NCBI GenBank assembly: GCA_037962975.1
Contig: CM075672.1
Location: 60,148,501-60,212,500 of the forward strand
Direction: 5' to 3'
DNA from: Clitoria ternatea
Lineage: Eukaryota; Streptophyta; Magnoliopsida; Fabales; Fabaceae
Length of the DNA stretch: 64,000 nucleotides
Shown: one piece after another, positions 11,662 to 22,209 of the stretch
How positions within the stretch are numbered: the stretch's first letter is position 1
Layout: every line of letters starts with the position of its first letter
Notes under the pieces: model-generated
Told to the model about the DNA's origin: nothing
The model's input: the letters and a program-made list of their open reading frames with translations, nothing else
The model's database searches: none
Translations under genes and position numbers: made by a program

Positions 11662-13825
11662 TGTAACAACCCTGGTTTTTAGAGTAGGAACCCAGACTCT
11701 TAGGAACCCTGAGAGCATTCTGTTAAGCCTTCTGAAGAAAGTTTGAGGCTTGGGCCTGATCCTTGAATTGTCCTAAGAATGAGGAAATAGCAAGAAAGGA
11801 AATTAGTAGGATATTAGAATAGGAGATATAGGATTATTAAGAAGATGTAAATAATGAGGATACCTGGTATAGAAATTAGCAGAGAGATTGGCATGCATAG
11901 CAATAAATGAGAGGAGTCGAGATAAGTGGGTAACAATAAGATAAATGTTCAATAATATTGATAAATTAGAAAATAATGCATTAGTATTAGTAAATGATTA
12001 ATGATAACTATTTTGTTTTAATTTAGTATTGATTGGTTAATGATCTTTGTAACATTTCTATATTTAAATTAATTAATTTATATAGAATAATTGATTATTA
12101 TTTATTTTAAATATTTTAATATTTAATTAATATTATTAATAACAATTGAAAATATATATATGTATAATTAATAATATTTTATTGGTATTTATTTAATTGC
12201 TTATTAATATTTATATTTAATAAATAAAATATTATCGGGTTCATTAGATTTGAATTGTGGGACCTAGCCAGAGGTTAGATTCTGACAATTCAGCCCAAGA
12301 CTAATAATCCCATAGGGAAACTAGTCCTATTATGATTCTCTTGTAGTGAATCGAGGATGACAGGTTTGGTCCAACCGGCCTAGTTAGGACCTCAAGTGTC
12401 TCATATGTTTGATCGTGCATATACTTCGTGATATCCAATGGTAGCACGGTCAGTCCCTGGTGACTCGTTTTGACATTTTAGGAAATTTTCTTGAAAGAAC
12501 CGAATCCTAATTCAACCCTTATCGACTTCAGCTTTCAATAAAATGATCAATTCAAGTTTAACCCCTAAACCCGACCTAGACACCTTCAGTGTGTCGGGCC
12601 TAACTTTCTCAAACAACACTGGAATCGAGTAATTCTGGTCTTGACTCTTTCGTAACAAAGAGATCTCCAATCTCTATTTCTTATCCCAAACCTCGATTCA
12701 CACTCCGTCACCCCTTAAATCAAGAGTTAAGTAATTTCACCTCAAAATTTCCTCGTTTAAGCTTTTTATTCTGCGCATGGTTCATTCAAAAATTCATAAC
12801 ATTTTCATACGACCTCTGATTCATGCAAACCTAGTGTCAAAATCTCTGTATCAAAACTCTCTATATTTTCCATGAAGACATCAAGAGCTGAATCCTTCTA
12901 GATCAATATAGTTTTGCAAAAATCTTTCCTAACCTCTATCTTTCTCGTAATAGCCCTGGCAGCCTCTAGAAAAAATTTCATATCTCCCTCATACGGTAAT
13001 GGAATCGCTTCGTTCTTTTTTCTATGATTCTGTAGTAAAATATCCTACAACTTTTATGCAGGTCATGAAATCGGATTCTCAAAGGAAAAATAATTACAAA
13101 TTTATCTCTACAGATTTAGCTGATTCGGGAGCTTCGGGAGCACCTTACCTTGGTTCGGACATATCTTGGGCTACCAACTTTGGATTTTCACGTATGATAT
13201 ATCAAATTGAAGAGGAAAAAATATTTACAAACTTTGTGTTGATCAATTTCTGAGATTCCTACTCCCTGAATTAATCATTATTTATTTTTAACCTCTTTAA
13301 TTTTTGGTTCCTAAAAATCCTACACACCTTAATTTCTTGCATAACAAGTACTTTTTCCAACCACCGATTTCCAACCACACCTCCACCACGTGATACCTAG
13401 ACCTCCCTACTCTCACCACCCACTCATCTCTCCTCTCCCTTGTTCTATAAGCAAAATTTGGATGCAAATTAATCATATCCACTACCTTTATTTAATCCCC
13501 TCACCTTACAATTCCAACTAAGTTCTTTCTCTCTTTCTCGACCAACATTAGTTGCCTCCTCTTCTCCATAATTTTAATTTCTAGCCACCATAATTCTCAT
13601 TCTCCTAGCTACTCTCCACCATCCTAAGCAACCACCACAACTCCTCTTTTCCTCATGGCACTACACCTCCAAACACCACTCTTAAAAATTTCTTCTTCTT
13701 CCTCTCTTCCAATGGTGACAGCCCATACCAAACAACCCCTACTTGATTCAATTTCTCATCTTCTAAAAACATCAATCTTGTAGTTGGATTTCCCAATACA
13801 TCACCACTTTTGGTCGTGGGCTTCC
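11662..13825 (+). repeat. LTR-B copy 3, 5' segment
   Basis: AT-rich to about 12230, then moderately pyrimidine-rich sequence to 13825, where TSD CTTCC (13821-13825) marks the Tekay insertion. The frame at 12999-13253 has no recognisable domain. Confidence 0.6.
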
Positions 13826-14183
13826 TGAGACACCCCGAAAATAGGGGTAAATTTTTTTCACGATTTTAATATCATTAATTTATGAAAAACATAAGTGATG
13901 AAGCTGTCAGTCAATACCCTGGATCTATGAAGGACCTGTCTCATATATGAAGATATGAGAAGGTAGGTTATGGAAAACAATTAGTGGAGAATTCTCAAAT
14001 GCAAACAATGGAAGATTCATTTAAAATTGCTACTATATAATTGGGTGTAAGAGGTTAAACATCATAAAGATTAATGAATTCAAAATATGTCCAAAGGGTT
14101 CTTAAGTTAGTATAGGATGAAGGTTTAATGTAAAGAAAATGAAAAATAATCACAGCAATGCAGTTTGGAGAACCAGGGCATCT

Positions 14184-14640
14184 CTCGCTCAAGCGAGAAC
14201 CATACTCGCTTGAGCGAGTCCCAATGGAACGCTTGAGTGAGTCACAGAGCGGCTGAGCGAAAAAAGGGAAAAGAGCTTCAGGGGTCGTCTCGCTTGAGCG
14301 AGCCCCATCTCGCTTGAGCGAGATCCACAAGATTCGCTTGGGCGAGGCAAGCGAGCGTGAGCGAAATTCTTCCAGAATCAACCTACGCTCACTCGCTTGA
14401 GCGAGTGCCACCTTCCAAAGGCCATTCGCTCAAGCGAAATTGGTCCAGTGGCAAAGTCCCTCGCCTCGCTCGGACAATACCCAACTCGCCTAAGCGATTT
14501 TCCTCCAGAGGCTAACACCTAATATGTGGGCAGTCTCGCTTGAGCGAGACCCACTCTTGCCTAAATGAGATTGACCAGTAACCAAATATCATGCAGGGGG
14601 GATTCTCGCTTGAGCGAGAACCCATCTCGCTTGAGCGAGA
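14184..14640. repeat. Cluster of CTCGCTTGAGCGAG inverted repeats (Tekay left LTR)
   Basis: Perfect copies of CTCGCT-CA/TG-AGCGAG lie at 14184-14197, 14205-14218 and 14290-14303, and further copies near 14395, 14533, 14604 and 14625, with many one- or two-base variants between. The right LTR has the matching cluster at 39040-39500, several copies with single substitutions. Confidence 0.9.
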
Positions 14641-15247
14641 ATACCAGTAGAAATGCAAAACCGTTGGAAATTAAACAACACAACATGCCAAAACTCATTT
14701 CCAGCCAAATTGGTTAAATTCATTATATCATATTCATCATGTTATGCAATTAAAACTTGTTCCAAACAACTTTACCCATAAATTTGCATTCCAACTCATT
14801 AATCACATTCTAACTTAGCTTACTACTTTGTATAAACCATAAAATGTAGTTTTTCATGTAGACCATCATTCATTCATAATTTTAACTATATCATACTTCT
14901 TTTTCCTTTTCAAGCTAAGGTTAAGGTCACCAATGAAAATGAACCATAAGCACTAGGGTCTCATTTTCCTATATGACCTCCCAAAATCATTATCCCATAT
15001 TCATCATTTATACCAATTTATAGCTATACAAAATGTTCTTTATATCTATATACAATACAAAAGCCTATGTAAAAGCCATAAATTCAAAACATTTACTGGC
15101 CAAGGCATTCTTTACCCAAGGTAGACTTCCTTCACACCATTCTTCCATATAAGTGCTCTATGGGCAATCCTACAACACAAGGGCTAAAAAGATATACCAC
15201 ATGGAGAGTGAGTATAATTTCTCAATGATGGAAATCTAATAATTGTG

Positions 15248-15285
<38 letters not shown>

Positions 15286-15544
15286 ATAAACATTTTTTCC
15301 AAAAACGGGAGTTCAATCAACACAAAATCAATCATTCATCAAATTCGTTAAACATATCTATCCATAAAAAATTCACAAAGTCACACCGACCAATATCACA
15401 ATTACAGTTAGTGATCGAAGGGAGCTCCATCTACTCCTCACACAATCTCCTCAACAGGATATCACACTATGCCATGCTTCTATGGCTAATGCACATGCTG
15501 GTGTTTAAGGATGCATATGCACGGATCCAATTTCATTTCATCAA

Positions 15545-15814
15545 GTGATCGTAACCACCATAATCATTCATTCATTCTCATTGGTTTCCCGCCTCGTAAG
15601 GGGTACTCCCTCTAGCAGCCTCGCAAGGTGCTTTCTCGTGATCGCAACCACGTTCAACAATTCATACTGGTTTCCCAACTTGCAAGGGGTACTCCCGCCT
15701 CGTGATCGCAACCACGGACATTCAATCACAACACCAGGTGATCGCAACCACTGACCCATTTCACAGGAACTCACAAGCCCTTTTATATTTCAAACATCTA
15801 GTGATCGTAACCAC
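15545..15814. repeat. Five copies of GTGATCGCAACCAC in the Tekay left LTR
   Basis: Copies start at 15545, 15638, 15702, 15738 and 15801; two read GTAACC instead of GCAACC. Longer flanking units with 'ggtttccc' and 'aaggggtactccc' are partly duplicated with them. The right LTR has the same five at 40391, 40484, 40548, 40584 and 40648. Confidence 0.9.
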
Positions 15815-17507
15815 TTATCAACATCATCAAGATATGCATGCCATGCTATGTATGCAACAATGCTCATGCATGCCTCAACCTCATATGGATTATTTCACCT
15901 TCTCATCTAGGGTACACTCGTACTCAATCACAACGTTAATTCCATATAATCAACATATATATATATATATATATTCCAATCATCATGTTCAGGAACCATC
16001 CTAGCCAAGGATTTCAAATATTCATCAAGCCACACATGAAATCAACAACGTGTTGTCACGTATTATACCACTCATAACCTCATCAAGGCTTTATTCCACA
16101 ATCAATCATTACAAGAACCTTACTCAATTTCACATCACATGCATATGTTACTACACCCACTCAAGAAAACATACCACATTACATCAATACATACATTATC
16201 ATCGTACAAGATCTCATGCATTTAGAAAATACACCCCTCTCCTACCTCAAGAGAAGTAAACTTTCGGGTTCGATGTTCCCGCCTCATAAGTATTATCAAG
16301 CCCTACACCAATCAATTATAGGACCACATCAATCATTCATTCAAACACCATTTCAACATACATATACATATATGTACACAAGGTTCTTATCATGTAGAGG
16401 CTATTTATAGGTTTCATTCATTTGCCCATTTAGGCTTCGGGAATTCCTTCCTTTAAATCACCATTCATTATCATCAAGGCAATAACCTAATTAATTAGGT
16501 TACCTCATTTACCAACCTTACATTTAACTTATTCTAAGTGGGTTTTTCATTTATGGTTTCCAACCACCATCTCTAATTATCATTTATGATTATACTCCAA
16601 CATTAATGACATTCTCACCATTAATTAATGTCTTTCCGCTTACATTACCTATTTCCCCCAATTTCATAAGTTAGGGTTTCCACCAAACTCATCAACATTC
16701 AAAAATAATCATACATTCTCATCTCCTTCCAACCATAAATGTATCTACCCCATTAATACCATTTAAAGCTTATATCTATGACACCCACCTTAGGGTTTCC
16801 ACCTTTAAAGCTTTTCCTAGTAACCCACATACATTAAATACTTTCTTAACATTAAGGACACATAACTAAAGGTTTATATTCTTGAAAAATGGCTAAAATC
16901 TTACCTCAAGTGAAGTAATGGAAAAGTTCTCAAAAGAAAAGAGAGTCACACGAAATTAAGGAGAAGAAGGGAGGAAGAACTTCAAGCTCCAAGCTTTCTC
17001 TAAGCCTTTATGAAACGAAAATAAGATGGAGAATGGAGGGTAGCACCTTGGCTTAGGGTTAGAGGGGGAAAAGAGATGAAAAGAGTAAGAGAAGAAGAAG
17101 AAAAGAGTATTTTGCCAAGTGGTTCAGCACATAAACAAGAATGAGAGGGGAAAATAAAGGTTTTTGCTTTTAATTTTCATCCATTCATTAATATTTCATC
17201 GTTTTACTACAAATAGGATCTCTATTCGGGCTCAATACTCATTCTAAAAATTATTCCGAACACACATCCGGACTCCCAGTAATATTATCTACGGCCCTGA
17301 CCAACGGCATCTCAATCAGAGATACTTGGTCTGACACCCATATTTTATCCGGGTTAGTTTCCTGTTTATCCGATCTTAATAAATCACTAACAGTCTCCGA
17401 AAGTCTTAATTAAATTATTTCTGATATTTCGGGACATTAAATAGTTCACATTCAATTACTCAATATTTATCTTATTAAATTAATTCTCTATTTTAAAATT
17501 TAGAATG

Positions 17508-18081
17508 TTACAATCCACCCCAGCTAAAAGAAATTTCATCCTTGAAATTTGACATACCGGATTCAAATGCATTAGGGTACCGCTCACGGATATCATTCTC
17601 GCGTTCCCAGGTGAGTGTCTCCATGTTCCCATGTTTCCATGCTACTTTCATCAGAGGTACCATTTTATTCCGCAACCTCTTCATGGAATACTCGATAATG
17701 CGAACCGAAACGGGAGGAACAGACAAGTTGTCCCGTACATCAACATTATCAATAGAGATCACATGTAAAGGATCGTGAATATACTTCCTTAACTGCGGTA
17801 CATGGAACACATTATGTAGGTTAGCAAGATGTGGAGGAAGCACAATCTGATAAGCAACATCTCTAATTCGCTCCAAGATTTCATAAGGTCTGATAAATTT
17901 AGGGCTTAACTTTTTGTTCTTCAAAGCTCTTCCAATGCCCTTGTCACGCGAGACTCGTAAGAACACATGATCACCAACTTGAAATTCAAGTGGCTTCCTC
18001 CTCTTGTCATAATAGCTCTTCTGCCGGTCCTGAGCAATCTTCATATTCTCTTGTATCCTTCTAATCTGCTTAATAGTCTCC
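17508..18081 (-). pseudogene. Tekay integrase C-terminus with chromodomain-like tail
   Basis: This is the 3' end of the Tekay pol frame, left of the nested Athila element. An open frame runs from at least 18044 to 17508. It contains the post-integrase motif SYYDKRRKPLEFQVGDHVFL, then HNVFHVPQLRKY, and a C-terminal chromodomain-like block (RIIEYSMKRLRNK ... VAWKH ... TWERENDIRERYP). In chromoviruses this tail is thought to steer integration to modified histones. The stop codon uses the TAA in the first bases of the 3' LTR (TGTAACA), so the frame runs through the polypurine tract (minus strand GCTGGGGTGGA, about 17513-17523). This segment is open; the upstream part lies at 34274 and above. Confidence 0.88.
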
Positions 18082-18527
18082 TGATAAGTCTTGAAAAGAC
18101 TTAATTATTCTGCCTTTTAGTTGACTTAATTCATTGTTTAGTGATTAGTTTAGCCTTATTATTTAATTAATTGCTAATAAATTATAATTTATTTAATTAT
18201 TTTAGAAGTGTTTAATTTATGTAAGAAGCTGATTAAAAATATTAATTAGTTAAGAAATTGAGTTTATTTATAATATCATTCACCCAGCATACAAATACTG
18301 GACAATCAATGAACAAACACTGGGCAAATTAGTTGTTTATTGGTGCAGGAAAAGGAGCGCTCAAGCCGAAAGGAAAAAGCCTAGCGAGTTTTGGAAAATC
18401 CGAGTGAAACTTAACAAATATGACTGAATAGAATCCAAGAGCCCAAACCGAGCGAGACTTTAAAAGCACCGATTGAAATAAAAAGAAGAACCCGAGCGTC
18501 AATTTCAGAATGCTGATTGAATAGTCC

Positions 18528-18720
18528 ATTCGCTCAAGCGAGAGTTAAATTCGCTCAAGCGAGGGTCAAGAATTCGCACAAGCAAGCAAGCTCACGCTCA
18601 AGCGTGACCCCAAAATATCACTCTCGCCCAAGCTTCTCCATCACGCTTAAGCGAGAAAGCAACACTGCAGTACATATTTCAAGCTCGCCCAAGCGAGAAC
18701 CCAGTTCGCTCAAGCGTAAA
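18528..18720. repeat. CTCAAGCGAG cluster in the Athila-type 5' LTR
   Basis: Repeated TTCGCTCAAGCGAG, CGCTCAAGCGTGA and CTCGCCCAAGCGAGA variants. They recur at 32941-33133 in the 3' LTR. Confidence 0.9.
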
Positions 18721-18996
18721 GGTTGATATTTAAAACATTGATTGTTCCCTCCAGAAGACACTCGGCACCAGTGTTGTTTCCTGCTGCCTTCTCTCCTACT
18801 TCTGCACCTTAGTAATTTAAGTAGTGAGGTGTTATTAGTAGTGCTGCACTGTGATTAGCTAATGATGAACTGGAATCTGTTAAGAGCTGAGCTGTAATTA
18901 GTTAATTATTCTGTAATTATGTAATTAGTTAGTTAGTTTAGTCATTAACTTAAGCTTTCTAAGTTATTAGTTAAGTTAGTTAGTTAGGTAGATGCC

Positions 18997-19004
18997 TATA
19001 TATA
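18997..19004 (+). promoter_or_regulatory. TATA box of the Athila-type LTR
   Basis: TATATATA preceded by 'gatgcc' and followed within 60 bp by 'gaaaaatagagacaga'. It is conserved at 33410-33417 in the other LTR. The position, about 915 bp into a 1779 bp LTR, suits a U3/R promoter. Confidence 0.55.
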
Positions 19005-19866
19005 TGTTTGTACATATTCTGTGAAAAATAGAGACAGATTCACATAGAATACATCGAACACAATTCATTCAAAACTTCAAACATCTCACTACTTCATTTT
19101 CTCTCTCTAATCTCTCCTCCATGACGTTCCACAATCCTTCGATGGAACCGAAGTCGATGGAGTTCTAAATCCCTAAGGTTGGGATTGCGAAGGTTAGCAA
19201 TGGAATCTTAAAGCTGTGAGCGAGGAAATCAACTTCTAGATCCTGAGGCGAACAAGCTGAGGAGTGGATCTGAATTGCTGGATTGACAAATCCAGAACTG
19301 ATGAAGAACTTCGCTAGTGAGGAATCATGGTTGAAGCTTAGGTAACTTCCAGCTTTCTAACTAGTTCAGGCCTAATCAATTTAGGTGAATAGTTAGAGTT
19401 CAACCTCCAATTTCACATTAGATTCTTAGGTTAATTGAGCACTTAAGGAATTAAGGTTCGATGCTTAAGGATTAGTGTTTTTCACCTAAGGAATTAGGGA
19501 ATAACCATAAGCTGATTGTCCTCTGGATTATGAAGTTTGATTATACTTTAATTACATGTTTCTTGATGAATTTGTGAACCGAAGCAATCCTGACCTATTT
19601 TCTATTAATCACCTTTCACATTTCATCTTAACACTGTTTCTGGGAATACAGAAACAACTAGAAAACATTAAAACAACAAAAACCGAATGAACTTTTTGTG
19701 CTTGTGTTGGTTCAGCTTGTACTAGTCTGAGATTGAGGTACTTACCACAATCCCTGTGGGACGATCAAATATAATACAATTTTAACGACTGGTGCGCTTG
19801 CCAAAGCGTAAATCTTCTGAGAAATATACATCAATATAATGACTCAGAGATTTGGCATCAAGTTAA

Positions 19867-19884
19867 TGGCGCCATTGCCAGGGA
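19867..19884 (+). other. Primer-binding site, tRNA-Asp type
   Basis: TGGCGCCATTGCCAGGGA differs at two positions from the usual Athila PBS TGGCGCCGTTGCCGGGGA. It lies six bases after the LTR end at 19860. Confidence 0.85.
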
Positions 19885-20049
19885 TTGTTGAGTAATATCA
19901 ACAATCCTTGGACCGGTACTAGACTGAATCGTTTACTTTTGTTTGCATTTAATACGTAGTTTGAATTTTGTTTTTATTAGTAGTAGTTTGTTGTTTTCGT
20001 GTAGCTGTAGTCGTAGCTGTGAATCATTCTTTTGTTTGACATTTGTTGT

Positions 20050-22209
20050 ATGCAGTCAAGGACCAGAGGAGAGCCTTTCTTCTTTGATCCTGATATCGAT
20101 TTGTTAGAACGTAAACTGAGAAAAGAGAAAAAGCAAAAAGAACAAAAAGAAATGGAATAGAGGAGAGTTACATTAGGTGACTACTCCCGGCCGACTGAAG
20201 AAGGATTACAATCTACCATCCTTAGGCCACCGATTTCAGCAAATAATTTTGAACTTAAACCAGCTTTACTACAGTTGGTAAGAAATGAACAGTTCGGAGG
20301 AAGTGAGGTTGAGGATCCAAATTTGCATCTAGCAACCTTCCTCCAAATTTGTGATACAGTAAAAATGAACGGAGTCCCTGAAGAGGCAATCCGATTGAGA
20401 TTGTTTCCATTTTCTCTAAGGGACCGAGCAAAAGCCTGGTTACAGAGTCAACCGAGAGGCAGTATTTCCACTTGGGAGGACTTGCAAAGAAAATTTTTGA
20501 TTAAATACTTTCCTCCTTCTAAGTATGCGAAGTTGCACAATGAAATCACATGTTTCCAACAAAGAGAAGGTGAATCCTTGATAGAAGCATGGGATCGGTA
20601 TAAAGAGAGTTTGAGGAGATGTCCTCATCATCAGATTTCTGATGTGAAACAAGTCACTATTTTCTATAATAGTGTCAGGCCAGCTACCAGGGTCTTGATT
20701 GATGCCTCGGCTGAAGGCTCATTAATAACTAAAACTGTAGAAGAAGCCATAGAGCTGATTGACGTTATGGCTTCTAATGAATGTCTGATTAGTGAGAGGA
20801 GCCAAGTCCCTAAGAGAGGGATATTAGAACTAGAAGCGCAAGATGCTTATCTGGCTCAGAGTAAGCTGATGACTCAGGCTTTGGAGAAACTAAGCATACA
20901 GATTTTAGAACTCCAAAAGCCGAGTCAAGTTTCTATGATAAGTTGTGACTTTTGTGGTGGATACCATGAAAATGGAATGTGTGATCCAAATGTGCCTTCC
21001 GAGCAAGTGAACTATATGGGGCAGCAACAATATCAAAGGAATTATCCTTCTAATTCCTTTAATCCTAATTATAGGAATCACCCCAATTTTTCCTGGCAGA
21101 AAGGTCCATATTTGAATCAGAACATCCCACAAAATCAACCCACAAATAGACCACAACAACCTTCTCACCCTCCTGTTAAAGAAAAGTCAGAACTTGAGAA
21201 TGTACTTTCTCAGTTCATCCAGGCCATTCAGGCCAGTTTTAAAAATCAGGAAGCGTCCATAAGAAATCTAGAAAATCAAGTCGGACAGCTTTCTATGCAA
21301 TTAGCTGAGAGGCAAGCAGGCAATTTCCCTGGAGATACCGAGGTAAATCCAAGGGAACATTGCAAGGCTATAATCACTAGGAGTGGAAAAATTCTTTCTC
21401 CATCTCCGAGTCAGGAAATAAGCTCAGAAAAAGATAAAGAAAAAGAAATAGTGCAAGAAACTGAGCAGGTTAATAATGAAGCTGAAAATGAAAATGAAAT
21501 AGAAAAAGAAAAAGAAAATAAAGTCCACCAAAAGAAAAAGAAAAAGGTTGATCTGATTCTGGAGGAAGCTTCTAAGCTGATTCTTGAAAAACTGAGGAAT
21601 GCTCCATTTCCACACAGGTTTAAAAAGCAAATAGAAGAGCAAAAGTTTGCTAGGTTCTTAGATGTATTCACGAAACTTCACATAAATATCCCTTTTGCCG
21701 AGGCATTGCAGAAGATGCCTTCCTATGCAAAATTTTTGAAAGAGCTATTGTCTAAGAAGAGGAAGCTTAAGGGGGATGAAATGATTGCTTTCACTCAAGA
21801 GTACAGTGTAATCATTCAAAAGAAACTTCCTCAAAAGCTAGAAGATCTTGGATCTTTTACAATACCATGTGCAATTGGGGATATTCATGTAGGAAGTGCT
21901 CTTTGTGACCTAGGAGCTAGTATAAATCTGATGCCTCTATCTTTGATGAAAAAACTAGGAATTAATGACCTGCAACCGACTCGTATGTCTTTGCAGTTGG
22001 CTGACAGGTCTATTAAATATCCCCAGGGGATGCTAGAAGACCTGTTAGTTAAGGTAGATAAATTTATCTTCCCAGCAGATTTTATAGTGTTGGATATGGA
22101 GGCTGATCGAGAGATTCCTTTGATCTTAGGTATACCCTTTCTAGCTACAGGCAGAGCATTGATTGATGTAGAAAAGGGTAAACTCATGCTGAGAGTTCAG
22201 GAGGAGTAG
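20050..22209 (+). pseudogene. gag-protease of the Athila-type element
   Basis: The frame starts at ATG 20050, is interrupted by TAG at 20158-20160, and continues in the same frame to TAG 22207-22209. The gag core (HLATFLQICDTVK, RLFPFSLRDRAKAWL, FPPSKY) lies at about 20,320-20,540. A CX2CX3HX4C knuckle-like CDFCGGYHENGMC lies at about 20,944-20,982. Asn/Gln-rich and Lys/Glu-rich linkers follow (21,000-21,560). The retropepsin motif DLGAS is at 21,907 and LILGIPFL at about 22,120. Gag forms the particle and the protease processes it. The start at 20050 is preferred to the later start near 20275 because the upstream codons are in frame and read like the usual pre-gag segment. Both stops look like point mutations. 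Confidence 0.9.

Larger units (their letters stand above)
13826..17512 (-). repeat. Tekay 3' LTR (left copy)
   Basis: 3687 bp. Contains a CTCGCTTGAGCGAG cluster (14184-14640), a GTGATCGCAACCAC repeat block (15545-15814), and AT microsatellites (15249-15283, 15955-15974). A block at about 15,970-16,900 is almost identical to the other LTR, while both sides are clearly more divergent. No protein-coding content is supported; the short frames at 16050-16410 are LTR sequence duplicated in both copies. Confidence 0.9.
18082..19860 (+). repeat. Athila-type 5' LTR
   Basis: 1779 bp, starting TGATAAGTCTTG and ending TTGGCATCA. It contains a CTCGCTCAAGCGAG cluster (18528-18720), a TATA box and several TTAG tandem stretches. 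By eye, about fifteen substitutions against the 3' LTR lie in the first 400 bp and fewer after that; an exact divergence was not computed. Confidence 0.95.

Noticed and set aside
12999..13253. 84-codon plus-strand frame
   Set aside because: It is in the LTR-B 5' segment, has no recognisable domain, and its length is expected by chance in AT-rich DNA.
14184..14640. CRISPR-like array of short repeats (also 15545-15814)
   Set aside because: Repeats are short, degenerate, found in both orientations with irregular spacing, and lie inside LTRs of a plant retrotransposon. No cas genes are present.
16050..16410. Frames conserved between 16050-16410 and 40895-41255, suggesting a conserved small protein
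   Set aside because: Conservation is at the DNA level across a near-identical LTR block; no codon-type substitution pattern or domain supports translation.
21411..21671. Antisense frames rich in Phe and Ser opposite gag
   Set aside because: They are the shadow of the Lys/Glu-rich gag linker on the plus strand.
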